This document shows, one piece after another, positions 8,949 through 20,734 of a stretch of DNA of 64,000 nt. Numbering within the stretch: the stretch's first letter is position 1; each line of letters opens with the position of its first letter. The position numbers were made by a program, and so were the translations under genes. The notes under the pieces are model-generated. The model searched no databases. It had not been told where the DNA came from and was given only the letters and a program-made list of their open reading frames with translations. This DNA is from Papaver somniferum (lineage: Eukaryota > Streptophyta > Magnoliopsida > Ranunculales > Papaveraceae), in NCBI RefSeq assembly GCF_003573695.1, contig NC_039361.1, positions 91,716,149 through 91,780,148 of the forward strand, written 5' to 3'.

Positions 8949-11405
8949 TGAAAAAGCGGGGGTCTAACAACACCACCCAATATTTCGCTTAGCAATTTGT
9001 ATGGACAAACTCGAATATACTTTTAAGAGAATCAACAAGACTCAATCAATTAAAATTATATCAACGAGTTTATATCTCTCTCTTGATTTGATTTACTCAA
9101 ACAAGAACTGTGAGTTCTAATAAAATGCAAGGAATAACTTGGATGGTACCAAAGACCAATATCCAAGGATCAATTAATGACAATGAACAACCACAGGTTG
9201 GATTACTCTTGATGATCTAATGCACAACCTGTATTATTTCAATTATAAATATAAAACAATATAATGCGGAAACTGAAATAACACTGACACCAGAAATTTT
9301 GTTAACGAGGAAACCGCAAATGCAGAAAAACCCCGGGACCTAGTCCAGATTGAACACACACTGTATTAAGCGACTACAGACACTAGCCTACTCCAAGATA
9401 ACTTCGGACTGGACTGTAGTTGAAACCCAATCAGTCTCCCACTGATCCAAGATACAGTTGTACTCCCTACGCCTCTAATACCAGCTGAATACTGCGCACT
9501 TGATTCCCTTAGCTGATCTCACCCACAACTAAGAGTTTCTACGACCCAAAATCGCAGCTTTGACAATAAACAAATCTATCTCACACAGACAAGTCTATCA
9601 AAGGATAAATATGTTTCCCACAGATAAACCCTAAAGGTTTTCTTTTGTCTTTTGATAATAATCAAGGTGAACAGGAACCAATTGATAATCCGGTCTTATA
9701 TTCCCGAAGAACAACCTAGAGTTATCAATCACCTCACAACAATCTTAATCATATGGTAGAGAAACAAGATGTTGCGGAATCACAAACAATGAGACGAAGA
9801 TGTTTGTGATTACTTTTTATATCTTGACTATCAGAGATATCAATCTCAAGCCAATCAATCTGATTGTACTCGTACGATAGAAGATGCAAGGTCAGATCAT
9901 ACAACTACGATAAAAGTAGTATCGGTCTGGCTTCACAATTCCAATTAAGTATTTAAGTCGTTAACCTGGTTTTAGAAGAATAAAACCAAAGGTTAAAGGA
10001 TAACCGACTCTAGCATGCAAACTAGTATCACACGTAAGGTGTGGGGATTATTTTTGCACAATACTAGATGCATCCTTTATATAGTCTTTCAAATCAGGGT
10101 TTGCAATTAAGTTACCTTGGTAATAAAGAAATTAATATCCACCGTTAGATGTTAAAACCTGATTTAGATTCAAGATAATATTTCTCAACCGTTGGATCGA
10201 AAAATTAGCTTGTTACACACACTTGACAATGCACGTTTCTAGGTTTGTTAACCGTACCCAAATGTATACACTTGTTGGTTCAACAATAGTTAACCAAAAG
10301 TTTAGCCATATGAGCATTTCATATCACCATGTTCTTCTTCACCATAACTAGTTCAAATGAATTCAAATGAACTAGTTAGAGAGTTGTTCATTTGCAAGGA
10401 AATCTTATGTACTACACAAGACACAATTGAAGCAAAGATTATTTGATTCACTTGAATCGGTTCATGAACTTTTATATCCACGGTTTGCAAACTGCATTCC
10501 TTAGTCTTTTTAAGTTTAAGTTCAGAAATCATCTTCAGATATATTACCTTTTCAAGTTCGCATACTAGGTTCGCGGACTTAAGTTACCGGGAAGAGTTTA
10601 CAAACTCCGGCAGAAATTCTCGGGTATGAGAACTTCGCCGGCTCGCGGACTGAGTTGGTGGACTTAGCTTCACGCAAGTAGTTTGTCAACTCCAGCAGAA
10701 ATTCTCGGGTTTGAGAAATTCGGTAGTTCGCGGACTGAGTTCGCGGACTTGGCTCACGCCATTCTTCTTGTTCTCTTGATCAACAAAGTTCGCAAACTTT
10801 GGTTTAAGGAATAAGACTTATACATAAATGTGTTTCCACAACAATGCTTGTGTCCACCATTGGTTATATAATATAAACTCTCATTTCAATCATTGAAACA
10901 TTCTTAGAGGACGTTATATAGTTGTTACACCATTTCTCGTCAAAGCAATTTTCAAGATGATTGAAACATATCATGACTTTCCTCACTAGGTAAAGATAAA
11001 CTTGATCGCAGCGAAAAGCTTACCAACACATATTTTGAGATATAGATAGGCGAGGTATACTCGGCTCGAAATACCAAATGTGTATAATCCAAGTCTATAT
11101 ATATATATATAGCATACTACCTCTTGTCTCAAATAGTAGGAGATAGAGTAGATAGACTTTTGAGTGATAGATAAGTTCAAGTCTTCACATACCTTTTTGT
11201 CGAGAACTTCCACCGCTCCTTGACTAGTTCTTCTACTTGTATGATGAATCGCCATGAAGTCCTTGAGCTCAACTACACTTTCTATCCTAGTCCGAGACTT
11301 AGGTAAAATAGACTAGAAATCAAGACCTATAGTTTTGATCACTAACATTGACAAACATGCTTGAGATAGCAACGCATGCGAGTTCGACCGAGCAACGTTC
11401 TAACA
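8949..11405 (-). repeat. A2 3' LTR, family A, complete
   Basis: Read on the minus strand it runs from TGTTAGAACGTTGC (11405) to CGCTTTTTCA (8949), 2457 bp. The TATA motif lies at about 10076-10083. A TA-dinucleotide run lies at 11097-11112. It is flanked on the inside by ATCTCCCCCTTT, the reverse complement of the polypurine tract. Confidence 0.92.
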
Positions 11406-11970
11406 ATCTCCCCCTTTTTCAATTTTAGTGATAAAACTATCAATACATATGGAATACAAAAAAGATAAAGAAACTTTAGTAGATCCTATTCCACATGTCT
11501 AATTTTCAACATTCCTCGAAATATTCATCACTTCCAAGTACTCCAATGATCCCAAAGGTTGTAAGTTTAGCATCACCACTGTTGAAGATCCGTAGCTACA
11601 ACAATGAGAAAACATAGTTCTCGATCATTGCTATACAGTGTCATAGTATTATTACACATCGTCAAAGTTCAATTGTATCACAACTTCAACAATAATACTA
11701 TGGTGATATGTATCACTCGCCCTTAGTCAATACTCCATCTCACATGGAAACCACTCCCCATTACACAATGATCCGAAAATCATATGTATTTGTAGTGTGA
11801 ACTACATATTAATTCTCCCCCTTTTTGTCAATAAAATTGGCAAAGGTACAAGAACGGGAACATAATGAAATTTCCGAGAGAGACATTTCATGACAAAAGG
11901 AAAAATACATACCAACTAATTTAGATGCAATCATAAAGCCGAAGCTAAATGCATTCATCAAGGAGTTTAA
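11406..11970 (-). repeat. A2 polypurine tract and 3' untranslated region
   Basis: On the minus strand this matches the A4 3' untranslated region (about 39720-40293), including AATTCTCCCCCTTTTTGTC at 11813 and the polypurine tract AAAGGGGGAGAT at 11406-11417. It breaks at about 11970 (GGAGTTTAA), where plus-oriented LTR sequence starts after a few unassigned bases. No gene. Confidence 0.85.
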
Positions 11971-11980
11971 CCCTTGATTG

Positions 11981-13840
11981 TTGTGGAAACACATTTATGT
12001 ATAAGTTTCCTTGAACTAAAGTTTGCGAACTTTGTTGATCAAGAGAACCGGAAGAATAGCGTGAGCCAAGTCCGCGAACTCAGTCCGCGAACTGCCGAAG
12101 TTCTCAAACCCAAGAATTTCTGCTGGAGTTGACAAACTACTTGCGTGAAGCTAAGTCCACGAACTCAGTCCGTGAACTGGCGTTGTTCTCATACTCGAGA
12201 ATTTCTGCTGGAGTTTGTAAACTCTACCCGGTAACTTAAGTCCGCGAACCTAGTCTGCGAACTTGAGAAGTTTATATATCTGAAGATGATTTCTGAACTT
12301 AAACTTAAAAAGACTAAGGAATGCAGTTTGCAAAACGTGGCTATAAAAGTTCATGAACCGATTCAAGTGAATCAAATCATCTTTGCTTCAATTGTGTCTT
12401 GTGTAGTACATAAGATTTCCTTGCAATTGAACAACTCTATAACTAGTTCATTTGAAGTCATTTGAACTAGTTATGGTGAAGAAGAACATGGTTGATATGA
12501 AATGCTCATATGGCTAACCTTTTGGTTAACTATTGTTGAACCAACAAGTGCATACATTTGGGTACGGTTAAAAAACCTAGAAGCATGCATTGTCAAGTGT
12601 GTGAAACTAAATCAGGTTTTCATCTAACGGTGAATATTGAATGTTTTATTACTAGGATAACATTGATTGCAAACCTTGATTTGAAAGACTATATAAAGGA
12701 GACATCTAGTATTGTGCAAACTAATCCCTACACCTTACGTGTGATACTAGTTTGCATGCTAGAGTCGATTCTCCTTTAACCTTTGGTTTCTTCTTATAAA
12801 ACCAGGTTAACGACTTAAAGACTTCATTGGGATTGTGAAGCCAGACCGATACTACTTTTATCGTGGTTATGTGATCTGATCTTGCATCTTATATCGTACG
12901 AGTACAATCAGATTGATTGGCTTGAGATTGATATCTCCGATAGGCAAGATATAAAAATTAATCACAAACATCTTCGTCTCATTTTTTGTGATTCAACAAC
13001 ATCTTGTTTCGCTACCATACGATTAAGATTGTTGTGAGGTGATTGATAACTCTCTGCTGTTCTTCGGGAATATAAGACCGGATTATCAATTGATACATGT
13101 TCACCTTGATTATTATCAAAATACGGAACAAAACCTTTAGGTTTTATCTGTGGGAGACAGATTGATCCTTTGATAGACTTGTCTATATGAGATAGATTTG
13201 TTTATTGTCAAATCCTGCGATTTTGGGTTGTAGCAACTCTTAGTTGTGGGTGAGATCAGCTAAGGGAATCAAGTGCGCAGTATCCTGCTGGGATCAGAGG
13301 CGTAGGAGCATAACTGTACCTTGGATCAGTGGTAGATTGATTGGGGTTCAACTACAGTCCAGTCCGAAGTTAGATTGGAGTAGGCTAGTGTCTGTAGCAT
13401 CTTAATACAGTGTGTGTTCAATCTGGACTAGAACCCGAGGTTTTTCTGCATTTGCGGTTTCCTCGTTAACAAAATTTATGGTGTCTGTATTATTTCAATT
13501 TCCACATTATATTGTTTTATCTTTATAATTGAAATAATATAGGTTGTGCGTTAGATCATCAATTAGAATAATCCAACCTTTGGTTGTTGATTTTCATTGA
13601 TTGATCCTTGGATATTGGTCTTTGGTACCATCCAAGTTATTCCTTGTGTTTGATTAAAGACTCGCTGATTTCTATTAGCTTGAGTAAATCAAAACAAGAG
13701 AGAGATATTAACTCCTTGAGATACTTTTACCTAGATTGAGTCTGACTGTCTAGTTGATTCTCTAGAAAGTATTTCGTAGTTAGTCCATACAGATTGCTAA
13801 GAGAAATATTGGGTGGTGATGTTAGACCCCCGCTTTTTCA
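11981..13840 (+). repeat. Plus-oriented family A LTR piece inside A2
   Basis: It begins within the LTR (GTGGAAACACATTTATG, about 550 bases from an LTR start) and runs to the true LTR end CGCTTTTTCA at 13840. It is the reverse orientation of both flanking LTR pieces, so 11981 to about 12800 can pair with about 13850-14690, and nearly all of it can pair with about 8949-10850. Confidence 0.9.
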
Positions 13841-15256
13841 AAAACCAAAGGTTAAAGGAGAACTGACTCTAGCACACAAACTAGTAACACACGTAAAATG
13901 TGGAGAGTAGTTTTGCACAATATTAGATGTCTCCTTTATATAGTCTTTCAAGTCAGTGTTTGCAATTAAGTTACCTTGGTAACAAAGCAATCAATATCCA
14001 TTGTTAGATGAAAACCTGATTTAGATTCAATCTAATATTTCTTAACCGTTGGATCCAAAACTTATCTTGTTACACACACTTGACAATGCAAGTTTCTAGG
14101 TTTGTTAACCGTACCCAAACTATGCACTTGTTGGTTCAACAATAGTTAACCAAAAGGTTAGCCATATGAGCATTTATATCAACCATGTTCTTCTTCACCA
14201 TAACTAGTACAAATGACTTCAAATGAACTAGTTAGAGAGTTGTTCAATTGCAAGGAAATCTTATGGACTAAACAAGACACAATTGAAGCAAAGATAATTT
14301 GATTCACTTGAATCGGTTCATGAACCTTTATAGCCACGGTTTGCAAACTGCATTCCTTAGTCTTTTTAAGTTTAAGTTCAGAAATGATCTTCAGATATAT
14401 AACCTTCTCAAGTTCGCAGACTAGGTTCGCGGACTTAAGTTACCGGGAAGAGTTTACAAACTCCAGCAGAAATTCTCGGGTATGAGAACTTCGCCGGTTC
14501 GCGGACTGAGTTATCCGACTTAGCTTCACGCAAGTAGTTTGTCAGCTCCAGCAGAAATTCTCGGGTTTGAGAACTTCGGCAGTCCGCGGACTGAGTTCGC
14601 GGACTTGGCTCACGCCATTCTTCCGGTTCTCTTGATCAACAAAGTTCGCAAACTTTGGTTCAAGGAATAAGACTTATACATAAATGTGTTTCCACAACAA
14701 TGCTTATGTGCACCATTGGTTATATAATCTAAACTCTCATTTCAATCATTGAAACATTCTTAGAGGACGTTATATAGTTGTTACACCATTTCTCGTCAAA
14801 GCAATTTTCAAGATGATTGAAACATATCATGACTTTCGTTACTAGGTAAAGATAAACTTGATCGAAGCGAAAAGCTTACCAACACATATTTCGAGATATA
14901 GATAGGCGACATGTACTCGGCTCTAAATACCAAATGTGTATAATCCAAGTCTATATATATAGCATACGACTTCTTGTATCAAAGAGTAGGATATAAAGTA
15001 GATAAACTTTTGAGTGATAGATAAGTTCATGTCTTCACATAACTTTTTTTCGAGAAGTTCTACCGGTTCCTTGAGTAATTCTTCTACTTGTATGATGAAT
15101 CGCCATGAAGTCCTTGAGATCAACTATACTTTCTATCCTAGTCCGAGACTTAGATATAATAGACTAGAAATCAAGACTTATAGTTTTGATCACTAACATT
15201 GACAAACATACTTGAGATAGAAACGCATGCGAGTTCGACCGAGCAATGCTCTAACA
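13841..15256 (-). repeat. A2 5' LTR, truncated
   Basis: On the minus strand it starts at TGTTAGAGCATTGC (15256) and is lost after about 1.4 kb, at AACCTTTGGTTTTT (13841), just past the TATA region. The R/U5 end and primer site are missing. Confidence 0.9.
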
Positions 15257-15620
15257 GCACCAAAGAAGGACAATCAGGTTACGCAAGCACCATCTCGGCG
15301 TCAGCAACAGGATCACCAAGAAGAACCGGACTTTCCTTTCTCTATCGAAGAGGTGATTGATCTATTGGAAGTCTGGGTCCAATAGGATGCAATCAAACTA
15401 CATCCTGTCAAGAAAGAGCCAACAGAGGAGCAAATGGAGAATCCGCGCTACTGCCACTTTCATAGGTATATCAGCCATCCGATGAGTGATTGCAGAATCT
15501 AGAAGCACATATTCAAGGAAAAGGACGATTCAGGAGAACTGGGGACTGAAGGGGTACACAAGAATCTTCTACCAATCAGAACCTTTACACTCTCTGAACA
15601 ACCAGTCAAAAAAGTTGTTC
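15257..15620 (+). pseudogene. Ogre/Tat gag, C-terminal part with YCxxH...HxxxxC motif
   Basis: Continuation of the gag frame after A2. The zinc-binding-like motif YCHFHRYISHPMSDC (about 15452-15496) matches the pattern C-x2-H-x5-H-x4-C found in Tat/Ogre gag-pol before the protease. Stop codons TAG lie near 15384 (after WVQ) and near 15498 (within CRI-KHIF, where the family has Leu). Upstream is a Gln/Glu-rich linker. Without A2 and these stops the frame would run into the protease. Confidence 0.78.
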
Positions 15621-15625
15621 AATCA

Positions 15626-16203
15626 TTGATCAAACATGCCTGCGAATTGTTATATCTATCGAAGGCTCAAAAGGAAGACATGTTAAAGGATTTGAACCAT
15701 GTAGTGTCTGGGAAACGACTATCCATTCCAGAAATGCTCTCTAAATCTCCAGTCACTGACAAAGAGATGTACGACTGGGAACTGCTCACCACTGTGCATC
15801 TCAGTGGAAATGAATTCAAGCGAGCGTTGGTCGATGTTGGCCATGCTGTCAACATCATCCCTTTGAAAACTCTCAGAGCTGCAGGCATCACTAGACAAGA
15901 AGCCACTCATGCTCCGGTTTCAGTCAGAGACCATGAAGGGATCTCCAGGGATGCATACGGTTACATTGTTCTCAAGATGATCCAACTTGGACGGAAACCA
16001 AATTTCAAATAATCAGAGAAGATCCAGGGTATGACATGATTCTTGGAAGAACATGGATTCATGATGGAAAGGTAACTCCGACACCTTCAATTGCACATTT
16101 CTCTGTTGAGGAAAGCTCTGATTCAGAAGAAGAAGAGGGCGATCCATCGTTCGAACATCTGGAGAAAGTCGAAGCCTTGATGGAGATCATACAAAAACCT
16201 TAG
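15626..16203 (+). pseudogene. Ogre/Tat aspartic protease, active site DVG
   Basis: A retropepsin-like region. ALVDVGHAVNIIPL (GAT GTT GGC at 15833-15841) aligns with the family motif ALVDTGASVNII, so the catalytic D-(T/S)-G is D-V-G. A flap-side strand follows, then after a +1 frameshift at about 16002 the second conserved block IREDPGYDMILGRTWIH (ILG motif) in another frame. An acidic tail then runs to a TAG at about 16201. The enzyme would cleave Gag-Pol; the altered active site and frameshift make this copy inactive. Confidence 0.85.
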
Positions 16204-16785
16204 GAGAGCGCACACGATTTCTTCAAGAGGTTCCGCACTCAGGCAAGTCTTATTCCTCATCATGTGCCTGTATTACCAACTTTCAAACATGCTACCCTGG
16301 TCCGGGGACTCAATTATGGTCATAACTTGGCTGTCACCAAACGCTATGAATGGCTGCCTTCGCCTCAACCATATTACACCAAGTGGTTCGATGCATAGCC
16401 TCTACGGATCTAGCATCTCATAAACACGATCATTGCTAGAATAATGACCGAGTTTGACAACCAATGTTCTGGGTACTCTCCCTTGCATGATTGTCCACAC
16501 GTGCCGCAGAGAGCTTCTCAGACCTGGGATCCTAACGTACGAGGAATCCCTAACCAACAGAAGATATTCAAGGCACGAGCAACCCAACCCAACAAATTTC
16601 ATGAAGGAGATTTAGTTCTCAAAGCAGTTAAACTCAAAGAGCGTTCAAGGAGGAAGCTTAACTGGGAAGGGCCTTTCATGATCACCAAATCCATGGTCGG
16701 TGGGTACTACAAGTTGATCGACATGGATGATAAAGACAGTGTACCATTGATTCGTGAGAAATGGATTAAAGCTTTTGAAGCCTAA
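16204..16785 (+). pseudogene. Pol remnant ending in integrase C-terminal tail (GPF motif)
   Basis: The last 113-residue frame (16444-16785) ends with a typical Ty3 integrase tail: NKFHEGDLVLK, then RRKLNWEGPFMITK, with Gly-Pro-Phe of the GPY/F module at about 16669. Before it (16204-16440) lies a partly open stretch I cannot assign, with stops near 16396 and 16408. The whole RT, RNase H and integrase HHCC/DDE core is missing between the protease and this tail, which implies a large internal deletion, probably ancestral to the family. Confidence 0.8.
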
Positions 16786-17077
16786 GACATGGACATTTGA
16801 GGTGTTGGAGTTCAAGACATGAACGTCCAAAACATCTGGATTTGGCATTTAGGATTTTCTTTCATTGTATTTTCAATCCCTCTAAAACGTTTGCAACACT
16901 TGCATTCAATATTTGAATTCAACAACTATCAAAGTTCTTTTACTTAAAAAAAATCCCTATCAAGTCCAAAATAAAATCCTCAATCATTTACCTCCCCAAA
17001 ACCGATCAAAAACCAAAACCAAAATAAAACCTCACATCTCTCAGAAGTTCAAAGTTCAAGAGATCATGGAAAAGGAA
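16786..17077 (+). other. Spacer between pol remnant and antisense gene
   Basis: An A-rich interval of about 290 bases after the pol stop. It holds no recognisable gene. Its right edge is the 3' end of the antisense PMD gene (stop codon at 17078-17080 on the minus strand). Confidence 0.6.
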
Positions 17078-19606
17078 CTAAAGGAAGCCATCAAAGTAAT
17101 ATTTCTTCTTCTCTGCAACTTTCAAGACTTGCAAATATTCCTTGGACGACTCCAGCTCTTTCGTCAATATAGCAACCTCCATCTCCTGCTTCGTCACATC
17201 ATCGCTTGTCAGAGGTACATTCTCCTTGATTGCTGATTTGATAGCTTCAACTGTTTCACGAAGACATCCCACGTTGAATCCCAGATTCTCAGCATGATCC
17301 AGATTGTGCTCCCAATCAAAGAGTACACCTGGAGTTACAGTATTTCTGGCCCTGGTTCGCATGTCATCTATAACTCGCAAAAGAGCTCCTACCTGATTAG
17401 TGGAGAAATAACTCTTTTATGGATTTGTGTCGACGAAAATGTGACCATAACTCTCCCATATTCCTGTATACATGGACGCATATGCACTTGGAACGCTGAA
17501 TCCACCGACAAATTCATGGTGTGGGAATGACTCACCAAATGGAGGAACAAGAACGACCCTTGCAGTAGGATACTTGTATGACACTATATGATTTTCAACA
17601 ACTCCTACCGTTGCTGGAACGGTTTATCCCATCTCTAGAGAAAGCTCTTCTACGACTGGAGCAACCTCTTATATTTCCATTGAAGCAGCGGATTCAATTT
17701 GGTCGATCATGGTTTCTTCCGCGACTGGCACGGTTTCTTCTACCTCAGAAGTGGTGGAAATTGGAATCATCTCCTCCTCGACAACTTCAGTAGCAAAATC
17801 CTCATGACTTTGAGGTGCAGAGATGATAGCATCGTCATTTTGATTCACCGTATTGCTCGAATCGTCGTCATTGGCTCTATCATTCCCAACTTCAATAATT
17901 GGCACCTATTATGAAGATTACATGGGATTAGAGAAATCCAAGCAAGGAAACTAAAATAAATCGTAAATCTAAGGTGTAAGTAATCTAACATCATCAAGGT
18001 TCATTATTATTCATTCACAACATGATCAAATAAAGTGGAAGTCATGAAAACACGTTTTACGGCGGAGCTCATCTGAAGAGTTTTTCACTTCCCTGTATAA
18101 GACGATGAACTGGGAGTAATTGGTGAATAATATAAGATTGGGTTATATACCATTCTCTTTATATGGATGTCCTCTACAGTATATCAAAATTGCATAGCAT
18201 TTGGATAAACGAGCAAAAAGATGTGGCTGAAACATCCAACCACATGCCAGCTGAAAATTTTCTGAAGGTCTCCTTGAAGTTTACTGTTTCGTCAATTTAA
18301 GCCTCTAAAAGTGCTCAAAACCCAAAAAGATTTTTCACAAAAATCTTGGAAATTTCCTGGCGATGAGGATTCATGGGTGTATCGCGAAAATCCGACATCG
18401 GATGAAGATTTTATGACGTTTTTGCTAAAATCTGAGTTCTGAATTTTCTGATGACGTATTTCGGTAAATTTTTTCATTTATTCATTGGTATTCTCGTATA
18501 TTCATCAACAAATCAGAAATATTATACTTCTATGAATATAAAGAAGAGTGGATGCTTACTTGAGGAGTTTCTAAAGTGCTCAGAAGATTAGTTTGGTCTA
18601 CATCAATGTCAGAAGCATTATTACTTTCTTCCGATCCTGATACCCGGGAACTCTCTTGCTCACTACCACTTGATGGAGAATGGACGGTATGACCGTGTTG
18701 ATTCTCCGCAACAATGTCCTCCTGGATACATCCATGATTGTTATTAATCTTACTCCAGAAATATCATGATCGATTATGTGAAGAAATACTTACATCGATT
18801 TCTTCATCACTGGATTCGTGAGACGCTTGCCCAGCAGCAGTAAATCGAAGACAGTCAATCTTGACGGAGCAAAATTCTGTAATGAAGTAACAAACATTTG
18901 TTTCATGATCCTTGTTTCACGGATAAGAAGAAATCACGGGGAAGGAAGTTTCGACAACTCACCAATGAAACGACTGGGGACTTTACAGCATTGAACAACA
19001 TCCTTTGAGATGATGGTGAACTCTCCCCATCTACATATGAAAGTGTGAGTTGGAATGTACCAGCGAGCCATCATAGACACTATACCTCGTGCATCATGAT
19101 AAATAAACAGGTCTCCAGATGCCTGAATAGCTCTTGTCACCTGTGCACGGTCCAACATACCTCGAACGTGGGGAAAACTCAGTATATGTCTTGCCCATCC
19201 AGATAACTTTTCTAAGGGTAGACGAGAAAGCTTAAATTCTATGATCGAGGCAGAAAATTGTCTCCGCTTAAGACAGAAACGAATAATTGCTAGAGGAGTC
19301 ACCAATTTCTTCTGAGTAACACCCCTGGGATTTATCAGAAGACGAAATGCTGGGGACTGGAGACGTTTTTCACGACGAATATGCTGAATCACGAAGAAAT
19401 AAGCCTCGATATTTGGAATGTTTTTTGGTTCCAGGTGCTTCCTCCTCCCGTTCTTCATCAGCGGCGTCTCTGAAGGCATCATTATTCGGAGAATCAGGCA
19501 TTCTTGTAAACTGCTGCGACATCCACATTCAGATTTTGTTAACACAACAGAATCAAAGCATAATTAAGATGCTCGCAATCACAAAATGGTAATCCTCAAC
19601 TCTTAC
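17078..19606 (-). pseudogene. Antisense, spliced Plant Mobile Domain gene carried by the Ogre-like element
   Basis: On the strand opposite to gag-pol, between pol and the 3' LTR. Exon layout (minus strand): an untranslated 5' exon ending at 19607 with donor GTAAGA; intron 19511-19606; coding exon 19510-18963 with donor GTGAGT; intron 18962-18877; exon 18876-18794 with donor GTAAGT; intron 18793-18722; exon 18721-18560 with donor GTAAGC; intron 18559-17906; last exon(s) from 17905. Exons of 83 and 162 bases are fully open and phases agree across three junctions. The first coding exon holds the PMD-like block SGWARHILSFP, then GMLDRAQVTRAI, ARWYIPTHTF and GEFTIISKDVV. The rest is acidic, then helical (EMEVAILTKELE). 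Damage: TAA at about 17666 and two more stops before 17397, and a frame change between ATG 19501 and the PMD block. Tat elements are known to carry antisense PMD ORFs; their role is unknown. Confidence 0.75.
18934..19545 (-). pseudogene. PMD-containing coding exon of the antisense gene
   Basis: The longest open frame in the window, 203 codons as read, but the genuine exon probably ends at 18963 (ATTG/GTGAGT), so the last residues are intron read-through. Two start options exist. The first Met of this frame lies inside the predicted first intron. ATG 19501 lies nine bases after a CAG acceptor with A at -3, but reads in a different frame (MPDSPNNDAFRDAADEE) that closes at about 19372. One indel between 19372 and about 19250 would join the two. 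PMD proteins relate to MAIL1/MAIN and to transposon-borne domains. Confidence 0.7.
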
Positions 19607-20719
19607 CTATTTTACGATTTCACTAGACTTTAGTGATGAAACGAAACTTCGAAAACTTGCTCACTCCTTCAAACCTGCGAAGATGAGAAAAACTTATCAT
19701 TCTAGAGTCAACACTGACTTTTCACAAAACTATGAACAGTTTACATAATTTCTTCGTGTGAACGTCCCATGATTTTATGTCACAAATTCATGAAATCATA
19801 GCATATAATTTTTTATCTCTAACATTTGCTCAAAATTGCTTTTTGATTTTTTATCAAAAAAAAAAAAAAAACTTCACGTGCGGTTAAAAAAAAAATTACG
19901 TGAGTTTTCCTTAAAAAAAAAAAAACTTTATTTTTGCTCAAATGAGCATTTTTCTATAAGACGAGCATCTTTTCTATTTTTGAGAAAGTCCACATATTCC
20001 AAATAAAATTTCAAAGGCTCACAATTTTTTTTATTATAAGGTGGTATGTTCCAAAAATCTCTTTAATACCATGGGTTATTGTTTATTGCTTTAAACTAGC
20101 GAACGTATGAGCATTTCTAAAATATTTGGAACCATGTGCTTTGAAAAATAAATTTTGTTTTCATGAAAAAATCATAAACAAAATTTTATCTACTTCAATT
20201 AAACCTCATCTATTCACAATATATATATATCTCTTTCATACTAGGGATTTTTGCTCGTTTCTTAAACTATCGAACGAACGTGCATACATATTTCCAAAAC
20301 AACAAATTTTCATAAAACCTACGCATGCATGCAACTATGGGTCCTTGGAATTTTCAACAACTCATCAAACATACAGCAAAAAAAATAAAAATTAGGGGTT
20401 TCTTCCCTTTTATATGAATTTATTTCCAAAAACCTAATAAGATAAGGATTTCCTTTTTTGGGCCCGGACCAGTAAATCCTAAACCGACCAAAACTAGACC
20501 TTCGGTCGCTCAAATCAGCAGTGCCTCATCTCTCCGTGCTCACTGGATGACGCTCTATCACATTACCAGGGTCTCCACCAGAACATTTGCTCGCATATGG
20601 CGTCATTGGAGTAAATTGGAGATCTGAGAATGCCTTTGTAGAATGAGTTCAACCACTGATCTCTCGTCGACTTTAAATCACCATCTAGTGCTTACTGCTG
20701 AACATGATTGTCCCTCACT
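19607..20719 (+). other. Ogre-like 3' untranslated region, A/T-rich
   Basis: No supported gene. It contains three A-runs (19856-19873, 19886-19895, 19913-19923) around an ACGTGNGGTT/ACGTGAG motif pair, and GAGCAT/TGCTCG motifs like those of the LTR. Promoter elements for the antisense PMD gene would have to lie here. The single-strand ORFs are not supported. Confidence 0.6.
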
Positions 20720-20734
20720 AAGCAGGGGACTTAA
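20720..20734 (+). promoter_or_regulatory. Polypurine tract of the Ogre-like element
   Basis: AAGCAGGGGACTTAA directly precedes the 3' LTR start TGTTGATGG at 20735. The tract is short and interrupted by pyrimidines. Confidence 0.7.

Larger units (their letters stand above)
8949..15256 (-). mobile_element. Copia element A2, 6.3 kb, rearranged with inverted LTR piece
   Basis: A minus-strand family A element in the Ogre gag, bounded by perfect TSD GCACC. In window order: complete 3' LTR 8949-11405 (-), polypurine tract and 3' untranslated part 11406 to about 11970 (-), a plus-oriented LTR piece about 11981-13840, then a truncated 5' LTR 13841-15256 (-). The primer site and all coding sequence are missing. 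The plus-oriented piece ends in the authentic LTR terminus CTTTTTCA, joined to an internal LTR position. This creates two large inverted repeats. Confidence 0.9.

Noticed and set aside
17294..17914. Plus-strand ORFs of 71-78 codons
   Set aside because: Shadows of the antisense PMD gene exons, which have better composition and splice-consistent frames.
19347..19592. Plus-strand 81-codon ORF
   Set aside because: Opposite strand of the PMD exon; Ser-rich translation of the complementary frame.
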